The position numbers and the translations under genes are program-made. From a virus, in IMG/VR virus record IMGVR_UViG_3300025853_000558, positions 1-26,061 of that record: a DNA stretch of 26,061 nucleotides, one strand, 5' to 3'. The notes under the pieces were generated by a model. That model did not search any database and was not told where the DNA came from. It saw only the letters and a list, made by a program, of their open reading frames with translations. Of the stretch, positions 17,550 through 23,491 are shown piece by piece (within the stretch, counting starts at the first letter, position 1; each line of letters opens with the position of its first letter).

Positions 17550-17698
17550 AACGCGGATTATATTCAAACATTCATGCAAAAAAGAAACGCATTGCTGCTG
17601 GGTCTGGTGAGAAGATGCGCAAGCCTGGAACCAAAGGCGCACCGACAGCAAAGGCTTTTAAGCAGTCAGCAAAGACAGCAAAGAAGAAAAAGAAATGA
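17546..17698 (+). CDS. Lysine-rich mini-protein (50 aa)
   Basis: The product has 50 residues and is strongly basic: it begins MKRGLYSNIHAKKKRIAAG, has a central GEKMRKPGTKGAPTAKAF, and ends in five lysines. ATGA overlaps exist on both sides, with the holin gene before it and the endolysin gene after it. Near-identical small proteins occur in many marine phages between holin and endolysin genes. The function is unknown; the charge fits nucleic acid or anionic membrane contact. Confidence 0.75.
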   Translation: MKRGLYSNIHAKKKRIAAGSGEKMRKPGTKGAPTAKAFKQSAKTAKKKKK

Positions 17699-18150
17699 CC
17701 TTCCCGTTGTCTCCTAACTTCTCATTGGAAGAAATGGTGAAGTCTCAGATTGCGGAACGCAAGGGTATTCCCAACGCCCCAGAACTGCATCACATTGAGG
17801 CTATGGAACTGTTGTGCGAAAAGATATTGCAACCTATCCGTGATGAGTTTGGTTCGTTTCTAGTGTCATCTGGTTATCGCAGCCCAGAGTTATGCGTTGC
17901 AATTGGCAGTAGTTTGGACAGTCAACATGCTAAAGGTCAGGCAGCAGACTTTGAGGTAGCTGGCATAGATAACTATGACCTGGCAAAATGGATTGAGGAC
18001 AACCTAGACTATGACCAGCTTATTCTTGAGTGTTATACTGGCGGCAACTCTGGCTGGATACATTGTAGCTACGTTGAAGGCGGTAGAGGTGAGTCGCTTA
18101 CATATAACAAGCAAGACGGGTATACCCACGGGCTAAAGAAAGATGGCTAA
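17695..18150 (+). CDS. Endolysin, peptidase M15-type (D-Ala-D-Ala carboxypeptidase-like)
   Basis: The product has 151 residues. The N-terminus SPNFSLEEMVKS is typical of the peptidase M15 family related to DacB/VanY endolysins. The zinc site is visible as SSGYRSPELC then Q77-H78-AKGQAAD-85, giving His78 and Asp85 in HxxGxAxD, and Trp121-Ile-His123 as the third ligand motif. It would cut peptide bonds in peptidoglycan stem peptides. No signal peptide is seen, so release depends on a holin, which the neighbour at 17154 can supply. The ATG at 17695 overlaps the stop before it. Confidence 0.88.
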   Translation: MTFPLSPNFSLEEMVKSQIAERKGIPNAPELHHIEAMELLCEKILQPIRDEFGSFLVSSGYRSPELCVAIGSSLDSQHAKGQAADFEVAGIDNYDLAKWIEDNLDYDQLILECYTGGNSGWIHCSYVEGGRGESLTYNKQDGYTHGLKKDG

Positions 18151-18412
18151 GTCACCAGCATGGCAGCGTAAAGCAGGCAAGAGTAAGTCAGGTGGCTTAA
18201 ACGCTAAAGGCCGTGCATCTGCTAAACGCCAGGGTATGAATCTAAAAGCCCCTGTATCTCGTAAGCAGGCAAAGAAATCGCCTAAAGCAGCAGCTAGGCG
18301 TAAGAGTTTTTGTGCTAGAATGAAAGGCATGAAGAAGAAGCTGACAAGTAAGAAGACAGCGCGTGACCCGAATAGTCGTATCAACAAAGCATTAAGGAAG
18401 TGGGATTGTTAA
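18143..18412 (+). CDS. Lysine/arginine-rich protein (DUF6321-like)
   Basis: The product has 89 residues and begins MAKSPAWQRKAGKSKSGGL. The GGLNAKGRASAKRQG and AARRKSFCARMKGMKKK segments are characteristic of a family of basic proteins in cyanophages and other marine phages, which I associate with DUF6321. It overlaps the endolysin gene by 8 bp and abuts the next gene with no gap. The high positive charge and conserved Cys57 suggest nucleic acid binding, but function is unknown. Confidence 0.75.
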   Translation: MAKSPAWQRKAGKSKSGGLNAKGRASAKRQGMNLKAPVSRKQAKKSPKAAARRKSFCARMKGMKKKLTSKKTARDPNSRINKALRKWDC

Positions 18413-18556
18413 ATGCCAATGGGTGTAGGAACTTACGGTTCAAAGATGGGCCGACCAGCAAAAAAGAAAGCCGCTAAAGGAAAGGGCTTGACTGCAAAGC
18501 AGAAGACATTGCCTACCGCTTTACAGAAAAAGATTATGAAGTCTAAGAAAAAGTAA
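18413..18556 (+). CDS. Lysine-rich mini-protein (47 aa) with GRPAKKK motif
   Basis: The product has 47 residues and reads MPMGVGTYGSKMGRPAKKK at the start and LQKKIMKSKKK at the end. The ATG directly follows the previous stop. The GRPAKKK stretch resembles an AT-hook core, though the match is short. It is the last gene of the late block; its stop at 18554-18556 touches the stop of the opposing gene at 18557. Similar proteins are known from marine phages without a function. Confidence 0.7.
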   Translation: MPMGVGTYGSKMGRPAKKKAAKGKGLTAKQKTLPTALQKKIMKSKKK

Positions 18557-18928
18557 TCAGAAATCGGGTTTGTAGTGCAAGTATTTAATTATATTTCGCG
18601 ACTTTCGTAACATCGCCCTAAGTTGAGTCGATACCTTGCGCTTTTCTAAGTGCATAATGCTGCTGTGGTCACGGGCTAGTATCTTACCCATCGTTGGGTA
18701 GCTAAACTTTGTGTGCCTGATACACAACAAAACAAATAGTTGCCGTGCATCAACGTATTCAGCCCTGCGATTCTGCCTGCGTAATGACTGTAATTCATAA
18801 CCACTTACAGAAAGCACAATCCTTTCAATTTGTTTTGCATCCAGTTCACCGCAATAAACATCCCAATACTTACCATTTGCCGGATTATATTTCACTCCAC
18901 ATTTCGGAAATTGAATTACGTTTCCCAT
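18557..18928 (-). CDS. Stand-alone DnaA domain IV-like DNA-binding protein
   Basis: The product has 123 residues. Residues 58-98 match the helix-turn-helix of bacterial DnaA domain IV: DARQLFVLLCIRHT is the first helix and ILARDHSSIMHLEKRK carries the D-H-S-S-I-x-H signature (Asp87 to His93), the DnaA-box contact motif. The AAA+ and other DnaA domains are missing and the preceding residues are unrelated, so it cannot act as a full initiator. It may bind DnaA-box-like sites to help or block replication start. AGGAGGG upstream supports the start at 18928. It overlaps the upstream gene by 44 bp and faces the late block stop to stop. Confidence 0.7.
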   Translation of the reverse strand: MGNVIQFPKCGVKYNPANGKYWDVYCGELDAKQIERIVLSVSGYELQSLRRQNRRAEYVDARQLFVLLCIRHTKFSYPTMGKILARDHSSIMHLEKRKVSTQLRAMLRKSRNIIKYLHYKPDF

Positions 18929-19094
18929 TTTTTTGACCCTCCTGGTTCAGTTTAGTTACTAGGCAGCTTCCCTCTAATGAGTGGCAATAAATCCTCTTAT
19001 CACCAGCAACAACCCACCCGCCATCTTTGATGTAGTGTTTCTTGTTGCAGAGGCTGCATAGTATTTGCCTTGTATCAACTTTTTTCTTTGCCAT
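18885..19094 (-). CDS. Small zinc-knuckle-like protein
   Basis: The product has 69 residues with Cys13-x2-Cys16 and, after 20 residues, Cys37-x6-Cys44; His20 and His38 lie near. This suggests one zinc site. The N-terminus is basic (MAKKKVDTRQ). The gene overlaps both neighbours, 20 bp with the DUF6378-like gene and 44 bp with the DnaA-like gene. The ribosome site is weak, so translation may depend on coupling to the gene before it. No clear family. Confidence 0.55.
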   Translation of the reverse strand: MAKKKVDTRQILCSLCNKKHYIKDGGWVVAGDKRIYCHSLEGSCLVTKLNQEGQKNGKRNSISEMWSEI

Positions 19095-19389
19095 CTTCCA
19101 GCAGTTCTAAAGCAATAGCGCCATAGCCTATGATGTCTACGAATGAATCTATGTGGTTACAGTTTAAACCAAACTCATCTTTTGCTGATAACCTAGATAG
19201 TTTTACGGCTATCATAAAGGCGCAGACCTGTGTTTCAGTCATCTTGTGGCCTGTAATCATAGACCCCATTTCACTGATTTGCCGGAAGTTATCACCTACC
19301 GTTCCATACCTAGACCGTTCCAAGAGTATGTCCTTGCAATGGTCTAAAGCATGAAAGGCAGTCTCCAGATTAGAAAGGGACTTCATCAT
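19075..19389 (-). CDS. DUF6378-like protein
   Basis: The product of the start at 19389 (two ATGs, 19389 and 19386, are adjacent) has 104 residues. The frame is open upstream to 19440, but that would overlap the preceding gene by 71 bp rather than 20. The sequence RSRYGTVGDNFRQISEMGSM, then ETQVCAFMIAVKLSRL and HIDSFVDIIGYGAIALE, fits DUF6378, a helical family seen in many phages next to nucleotide and DNA metabolism genes. Similarity to MazG-type pyrophosphatases is possible but I see no clear metal-binding ExxE motif. The gene is co-transcribed with the SSB-like gene. Confidence 0.65.
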   Translation of the reverse strand: MMKSLSNLETAFHALDHCKDILLERSRYGTVGDNFRQISEMGSMITGHKMTETQVCAFMIAVKLSRLSAKDEFGLNCNHIDSFVDIIGYGAIALELLEDGKEKS

Positions 19390-19702
19390 CGAGTGCCATC
19401 TGTGGCTTAGGTGCTGCTGGTGTTTCCATTGACTCGGCAATCTTACGCATGCCGCCCTGTCTTACGTTAGCAGCAATGCTTTCACCGCTTGTGTAATCCT
19501 CTGCAATGCGTTCACTGATGCTTACATCAATAGAACCATCCTCATTTGCAAAGACAGAGATTTGATGCCGTGTGTCCTTGCTTAGAACAACATCACCTGG
19601 TTCCTTGCCTACATAGGGCTTCCAGTTTGAATTGCTATGGGTTGCTTTCTTGTCTGGGTCATTCGCAAAGCAGCGAATAGTTGTGATTTTTCTCAAGGCC
19701 AT
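19370..19702 (-). CDS. SSB-like small protein with acidic C-terminal tail
   Basis: The product has 110 residues and ends DDEVPF (105-110), which matches the acidic SSB C-terminal tip (DDDIPF in E. coli) that recruits repair partners. The body begins MALRKITTIRCFANDPDKK and has strands that could form a small OB-like barrel, including HQISVFANEDGSIDVSI (47-63). The middle linker is Pro/Ala-rich. I infer a single-strand DNA binding role from the tail and from its place beside the annealing and nuclease genes; the fold itself is not proven. AGGAGAAG precedes the ATG at 19702, which overlaps the previous stop by one base. Confidence 0.55.
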   Translation of the reverse strand: MALRKITTIRCFANDPDKKATHSNSNWKPYVGKEPGDVVLSKDTRHQISVFANEDGSIDVSISERIAEDYTSGESIAANVRQGGMRKIAESMETPAAPKPQMALDDEVPF

Positions 19703-20403
19703 TAGGCTTCTCCTGTTGTAAGTTTATCTTCAGCATCAAGGAACAGCTTAACAATGTGCTGCGCTGCCTCTGGATTACGTTGTTTTATTTCCTGTATTTT
19801 AGGCTTCATATCCTCAAACAGAGTATGAACATTATTGACATGCTTCATCTGACGCAAGCGTGATTTCATGTCTTGCCACACGCCCTTGTCATGCTTCTCA
19901 TCAAGTTCTTCACGGGTCATTTCTTTGGGTGGCTCAGACGGGGCCGGAGACTGTTGACTTGGAGGGTCTTTTTTCTCGACAGCCACCGTCTGATTCTGTG
20001 CAATATTCTCTGCCTTGCGTGGCACTGCATCCATCTCATTAGCTGATGCGTACTCACCGCCAGACAAACCAAGACTAGCTAATGCCCTGCCTATAGCAGA
20101 TGTCTCTGCATTTTCCAAGGCAGAAGTTGTGTTGACATGGCCTTGCCCTCTTATTTCTTCAGCCATGCCAGACCCAACAGTGATGCCATCCTTGTTTGTA
20201 ACGATAGCTTTGACGACAACGCGATGCCCATCATCCACGATAATCTTGGTGTCAATACCAAACTCTGCACCAAGCACACGCCGGAACGCCTCGACACGAT
20301 GCACCACTTGTAGATACATCTTGCCGCCCTTTTGCTTGATAGCGTGGTCTTTATAGTAATCAGCCACGACTGTCATTGCCTGTGTTAAATCAGTCATTGT
20401 CAT
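19702..20403 (-). CDS. Erf/Rad52-superfamily-like single-strand annealing protein
   Basis: The product has 233 residues. The motif SALENAETSAIGRALA (94-109), followed by LGLSGGEYAS, together with VVHRVEAFRRVLG at 33-45, is what I recognise from phage recombination proteins of the Erf/Rad52-type group. These coat single-stranded DNA and pair complementary strands. A Gln/Pro/Ser-rich linker (about 135-165) precedes a charged C-terminal helical part (about 165-230). GAGGAGGTG lies very close to the ATG at 20403; an ATG at 20397 gives better spacing. It lies between the SSB-like gene and, upstream, a nuclease that could make the single strands it would use. Confidence 0.62.
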   Translation of the reverse strand: MTMTDLTQAMTVVADYYKDHAIKQKGGKMYLQVVHRVEAFRRVLGAEFGIDTKIIVDDGHRVVVKAIVTNKDGITVGSGMAEEIRGQGHVNTTSALENAETSAIGRALASLGLSGGEYASANEMDAVPRKAENIAQNQTVAVEKKDPPSQQSPAPSEPPKEMTREELDEKHDKGVWQDMKSRLRQMKHVNNVHTLFEDMKPKIQEIKQRNPEAAQHIVKLFLDAEDKLTTGEA

Positions 20404-20566
20404 TCACCTCCTCATTGTAGTCAGTAATCGCTTTCATAAATGACGCAAGCATAGTCTTGAGTTCATCCAAGTCTTTCTGCATGTGCGCCATGTCTCGTTC
20501 GATGCGGTTCAATCTCTCTTGCGTAAAGTCGATTGCTTGCGCATGTTCCTGTTCTATCTCAGTCAT
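20390..20566 (-). CDS. Small coiled-coil protein
   Basis: The start is chosen at 20566, where GGAGAGG stands before ATG; the frame is open upstream to 20650 but would overlap the preceding gene. The 58-residue product starts MTEIEQEHAQ and has a heptad-rich helix from about 14 to 48 (LNRIERDMAHMQKDLDELK). It is likely a dimer or trimer. It overlaps the upstream gene by 8 bp and the annealing protein gene by 14 bp. No function known. Confidence 0.6.
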   Translation of the reverse strand: MTEIEQEHAQAIDFTQERLNRIERDMAHMQKDLDELKTMLASFMKAITDYNEEVNDND

Positions 20567-20900
20567 TTGCCCTCTCCAGCTTCTTTGATGCGGCTGCCCC
20601 TTTAAGCACATCCTTTGTGTTAGTAATTTGGTCAGAATAATGCTGAACAAATTGTGTTACGACTTTCAATTTTGTGCTGTCTTCAGCATCTTCGCAGTAT
20701 TGTGAATCAAGGCCAAAATATATATTGTTTTTATCAGCTATTGATTTAAGCCTAGCCATTAACAGGCAACTTCTTGCCCACTCCAGCAATTCATCAATAT
20801 CTATATCGTCTGTAAAACTCTCAGTGCTATCCCAAAAGTGATACTTTGACCACACCGTAAGCATTTGAAACTCATCCTTAGTCATCTCCATCTTAATCAT
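20559..20900 (-). CDS. Small helical protein of unknown function
   Basis: The start at 20900 follows an AAGGGAAGGG site; the frame reaches 20930 upstream but that lies inside the preceding small gene. The 113-residue product begins MIKMEMTKDEFQ. It is acidic in the first half (STESFTDDIDIDELLEWA) and Lys-rich at the end. No motif is recognised. It lies in the recombination operon and overlaps its neighbours by 8 bp at each end. Confidence 0.55.
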   Translation of the reverse strand: MIKMEMTKDEFQMLTVWSKYHFWDSTESFTDDIDIDELLEWARSCLLMARLKSIADKNNIYFGLDSQYCEDAEDSTKLKVVTQFVQHYSDQITNTKDVLKGAAASKKLERAND

Positions 20901-21060
20901 ACTTACCCTTCCCTTTCGGCTTACCAACATTAAAACCCTTGTTCACTTTAGTCTGGCTATAGTTTTTTTTCCTAATAACCCTACCCATAGCGTCAGTCTT
21001 GACGTTTACCTCTGGTATCCTCAACGCTACTTCTATCTCATCCCAAGTTGGCACTTTCAT
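20893..21060 (-). CDS. Small basic protein (55 aa) downstream of the nuclease
   Basis: A 55-residue frame reads MKVPTWDEIEVALRIPEVN at the start and ends with the basic GKPKGKGKYD. The ATG at 21060 overlaps the nuclease stop (ATGA), with GGAGGG just upstream. The stop overlaps the next gene by 8 bp. Spacing and ribosome site make a real gene likely. The Lys/Gly-rich tail could bind DNA; no family is recognised. Confidence 0.65.
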   Translation of the reverse strand: MKVPTWDEIEVALRIPEVNVKTDAMGRVIRKKNYSQTKVNKGFNVGKPKGKGKYD

Positions 21061-21956
21061 TCCACCCTCCAGGTTTGTTTGGCAATCTCAAGTATCTCAG
21101 GGCCATGCCGCTGGGCTATCTCTGCAAAGTCAGGTGCAACCATGCCAAACAGAGTTTTCCAGTTGCCATTAGCAGCTTTCATTAGGTTTTGTATCGTCAA
21201 CCAACGCTGCGCTATTCTTTCATACGCTTCTTCTAAAGCATCAGGTTTAAGCATGTCGCAGTTATCAGGTGTACATAAGTGATAACCCTCACCAGTAACA
21301 AACAGCAAAGCTGGTACAAGGCCAGTGCCTTTCCAATACACTGCCTGCTGCGCTACCTGATTCCAGGTGGGTTCTGTCTTTGGTTTGGGTGTACGCCAGG
21401 TTCTTGTGCCATCCTTCTTGGGCGGGTTGGCTACAGGCAGGCTACACTTTAGGTCAATCTGTCTTGTGTCATCAGCGTAATCCAGGAACATAATGGTAGG
21501 TATGTCTAGCCTGTCATCTTTAAATACGCGCTGGTATTCGCCCACCATCTCCACGTTCTTGCCAAAGTATTCTTCAGTGCCTCTGACTGCGTGGCCTATC
21601 ATTTCTGGGATAGCTTCTTTGCAAGCCTCAAAGACTTCCATGTCCTTGCCGCCATCCCATTTAATAGGCTTGTATTCCATATACTCTGTCATGGCATGTC
21701 TTACTGCCTCGCCTAGTGTCAAGCCCTCTTGCTGGCCTCTGACGGGCGAGTAATCATGCAGCCCAAAGTAATGGTCGCAGCCCTGCTGTACTATCTGCCC
21801 TGCCCGTGGCCTGGCTGACATAGGAAACTGCATCTTGTATTCTTTGCGAATGTAAAGTTTGAACAGGTTTTCATAAGTGGATTGCGTACCACCTGATGCG
21901 CTGTTGTGGTAACAGCCGAAGTCTTTTCGATAATCTGGGATTGTGTACTCAGTCAT
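21057..21956 (-). CDS. PD-(D/E)XK exonuclease, Cas4/RecB-like
   Basis: The product has 299 residues. The catalytic core is visible as PTIMFLDYADD with Asp159, then RQIDLKCS with Asp168-Leu-Lys170, followed by WNQVAQQAVYWKGTG (198-212), the typical RecB/Cas4 helix with Gln and Tyr. Glu140 may complete the metal site. Such enzymes trim one strand of duplex ends. In the same operon stand an annealing protein and an SSB-like protein, so the three may form a lambda Red-like recombination set. The start overlaps the stop of the preceding gene (ATGA). No iron-sulfur Cys cluster of the Cas4 type is apparent. Confidence 0.75.
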   Translation of the reverse strand: MTEYTIPDYRKDFGCYHNSASGGTQSTYENLFKLYIRKEYKMQFPMSARPRAGQIVQQGCDHYFGLHDYSPVRGQQEGLTLGEAVRHAMTEYMEYKPIKWDGGKDMEVFEACKEAIPEMIGHAVRGTEEYFGKNVEMVGEYQRVFKDDRLDIPTIMFLDYADDTRQIDLKCSLPVANPPKKDGTRTWRTPKPKTEPTWNQVAQQAVYWKGTGLVPALLFVTGEGYHLCTPDNCDMLKPDALEEAYERIAQRWLTIQNLMKAANGNWKTLFGMVAPDFAEIAQRHGPEILEIAKQTWRVE

Positions 21957-22138
21957 TTTGTGAGCCTTTCCCAGCCATGCAATACTTTATGGCTTACTTT
22001 TTCGTACTGTTTTTCTAAACCAGCTATCTCTTTTAATAATCTAACAACCTGTTTTTCTTTATCTTCTTTGATAAAAGCCAAGGCTGCCATATGTGCTTGC
22101 GCTGCGTACTGTTCGCCTTCAGTTAATTTACGTTTCAT
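21953..22138 (-). CDS. Small coiled-coil protein, first gene of the leftward operon
   Basis: The start at 22138 follows GGAGGGTC with good spacing; an ATG at 22150 is part of that ribosome site. The 61-residue product starts MKRKLTEGEQYAAQAHM. It has a Lys/Glu/Leu-rich helix (about 27-50, KEKQVVRLLKEIAGLEKQYEK) that may form a coiled coil. Its stop overlaps the nuclease ATG. It is the first gene after the divergent control region. The function is unknown. Confidence 0.65.
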   Translation of the reverse strand: MKRKLTEGEQYAAQAHMAALAFIKEDKEKQVVRLLKEIAGLEKQYEKVSHKVLHGWERLTK

Positions 22139-22205
22139 TTGACCCTCCATAGAACTGTCTTACCAACCCATTGCCAATCTGTCAACACTGATATATGGTG
22201 TTTGC
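22139..22205. promoter_or_regulatory. Divergent control region between leftward and rightward operons
   Basis: Only 67 bp separate the two diverging genes. The minus strand has a perfect TTGACA (22185-22180), a 17-bp spacer and TAAGAC (22162-22157) as a weaker -10. The plus strand has TTGCCA (22171-22176) and TATATG (22192-22197) with a short 15-bp spacer. The latter would start RNA close to the ATG at 22206, giving a leaderless or near-leaderless message. The leftward promoter is the better of the two. Confidence 0.5.
22184..22202. promoter_or_regulatory. Operator-like inverted repeat
   Basis: AACAC (22184-22188) and GTGTT (22198-22202) are perfect inverted half-sites separated by 9 bp. The site overlaps the leftward -35 box and the plus-strand -10 element. 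A dimeric helix-turn-helix protein, perhaps the product at 22206, could bind here. The half-sites are short, so this is a suggestion only. Confidence 0.35.
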
Positions 22206-22415
22206 ATGTATTTACAGGATTACATTAGAGAACAAAGACTTAGCATGCGGCGGTTTGCTTGGAAAGCTGGCTTGTCTGTCTCTGCTGTGTCTCGCATACT
22301 ATCTAATCAGCGTTTCCCTACGCCCGAATCTATGCGGCGTATTTCTCTAGCAACTGATGGAAAGGTAAAAGCTAATGACTTCTACGAACAACACCACAGC
22401 CAGCGACTACGTTAA
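22206..22415 (+). CDS. Helix-turn-helix regulator, XRE/Cro-like
   Basis: The product has 69 residues. A full helix-turn-helix is seen: DYIREQRLSMRRFAWKAGLS followed by VSAVSRILSNQRFPTPESMRR. Ser24-Val-Ser-Ala-Val-Ser lies at the start of the recognition helix. The size fits a Cro- or Arc-like phage regulator. No ribosome site precedes the ATG at 22206, and the next ATG, 36 bp downstream, would cut the domain. The message may therefore be leaderless, as for lambda cI from PRM. It faces the recombination operon across a 67-bp control region. Confidence 0.75.
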   Translation: MYLQDYIREQRLSMRRFAWKAGLSVSAVSRILSNQRFPTPESMRRISLATDGKVKANDFYEQHHSQRLR

Positions 22416-22590
22416 CTGCCCTGATTGCGGCGGGGCTGGTGAATATGAGGTTGAGGTCGAGGTGATTGACCATGCCAATGGTGGCTTTATCAAAGGTATC
22501 ATGCAGACTTGTGAGTTCTGTGACGGTGACGGTGAGGTGCATGAAGAAGATGCAGCCGAGTTTCTCATCCATGTAGAGTTTGAACAGTGA
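22375..22590 (+). CDS. DnaJ-type zinc finger protein
   Basis: The product has 71 residues with two CxxCxGxG units, Cys15-x2-Cys18-Gly-Gly-Ala-Gly and Cys46-x2-Cys49-Asp-Gly-Asp-Gly. This is the cysteine-rich zinc site of DnaJ proteins in a minimal form. The acidic C-terminus has no known motif. No J domain is present. It might act as a protein-binding or folding accessory or just a zinc ribbon. It overlaps the regulator gene by 41 bp, with GGAAAGG upstream of its ATG. Confidence 0.7.
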   Translation: MTSTNNTTASDYVNCPDCGGAGEYEVEVEVIDHANGGFIKGIMQTCEFCDGDGEVHEEDAAEFLIHVEFEQ

Positions 22591-23099
22591 GGGATAGGCA
22601 GAAGGATGACTTCTATCCTACGCCTTTGATTGCTGTTGAAGGGTTGATGGATGTCGAAAGTTTTGACGGTGATGTGTGGGAACCAGCTTGCGGCAATGGT
22701 GCTATCTCTGAACCCTTCTCACATTATCATAACGTCATCAGCACTGACCTAAACGACTATGGGTACGGTCAATCTGGCGTGGATTTTATGATGGAGTCTA
22801 AGCTGCTTGCACCAAACATAGTAACAAACCCGCCATACAAACACGCCCAGAAATTTATTGAAAAAGCTATTTCTCTCAAAGCTGTTAAGCATTGCTGGCT
22901 TTTACGCCTTGCTTTTTTAGAAGGACGTTCTCGCCGTGTCGCTTTGTTTGACACCTATAAGCCAGCTAGGGTTTGGGTTTTCTCTCAACGCCTGACCATA
23001 TGGCGCGGTGATGAAAAGCCTAGCGGCAATGGTACGACTGCCTATGCTTGGTTTGTGTGGGATGGTGATGCAACAGAAACAAAGGTAGGTTGGATATGA
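22587..23099 (+). CDS. DNA adenine N6-methyltransferase
   Basis: The product has 170 residues. Motif I is WEPACGNGA (31-39), the SAM-binding loop, and motif IV is TNPPY (80-84), the adenine catalytic motif. KDDFYPTP near the start and STDLNDYGYG (52-61) fit the phage adenine methyltransferase group. A GTG start at 22587 overlaps the stop before it (GTGA). No matching endonuclease with a restriction role is recognised, so it is probably an orphan enzyme that protects phage DNA or marks it for regulation. The end overlaps the next ATG (ATGA). Confidence 0.85.
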   Translation: MRDRQKDDFYPTPLIAVEGLMDVESFDGDVWEPACGNGAISEPFSHYHNVISTDLNDYGYGQSGVDFMMESKLLAPNIVTNPPYKHAQKFIEKAISLKAVKHCWLLRLAFLEGRSRRVALFDTYKPARVWVFSQRLTIWRGDEKPSGNGTTAYAWFVWDGDATETKVGWI

Positions 23100-23491
23100 C
23101 CAATGGACGCAACAAGGGTGCTTCTTTTGAACGCGAGGTTTCTCTACTAATCCATGACCAGCTAGGCGTAAAGGTAAAGCGTGACCTGGAACAGTACCGG
23201 CTGGCTGGCAAGGGTGATTTGATTGGTCTTGATGGGTGGCTGATAGAGTGCAAGCGGTATGCAAACACAACAGCCAATAATATTCATAAGGATGCGTGGT
23301 GGTCACAAACGTGCGGGGCTGCATCTTTGACAGGCGAACTGCCGGTTCTCATTTACAAGTTTGACCGGCAACCGATTCGCTGCGTTGTGTATCTCTCAGC
23401 TATCAACGATGCTTTCTCTAATAAGGATGACATAGCCACGATTAGCTTTGAGACATGGTGTATGTTAGTGCGGGAATCATTGTGTGATTAG
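23096..23491 (+). CDS. Holliday junction resolvase-like PD-(D/E)XK nuclease
   Basis: The ATG at 23096 overlaps the methyltransferase stop (ATGA). The 131-residue product has NKGASFEREV with Glu12 and Glu14, GKGDLIG with Asp41, and WLIECKRY with Glu51-Cys-Lys53. This arrangement is the same as in archaeal-type Hjc and phage resolvase-like nucleases. It may cut branched DNA left by replication or recombination, or be a methyl-directed nuclease paired with its neighbour; the first is more likely by motif. The 3' end overlaps the convergent HNH gene by 50 bp. Confidence 0.75.
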   Translation: MTNGRNKGASFEREVSLLIHDQLGVKVKRDLEQYRLAGKGDLIGLDGWLIECKRYANTTANNIHKDAWWSQTCGAASLTGELPVLIYKFDRQPIRCVVYLSAINDAFSNKDDIATISFETWCMLVRESLCD

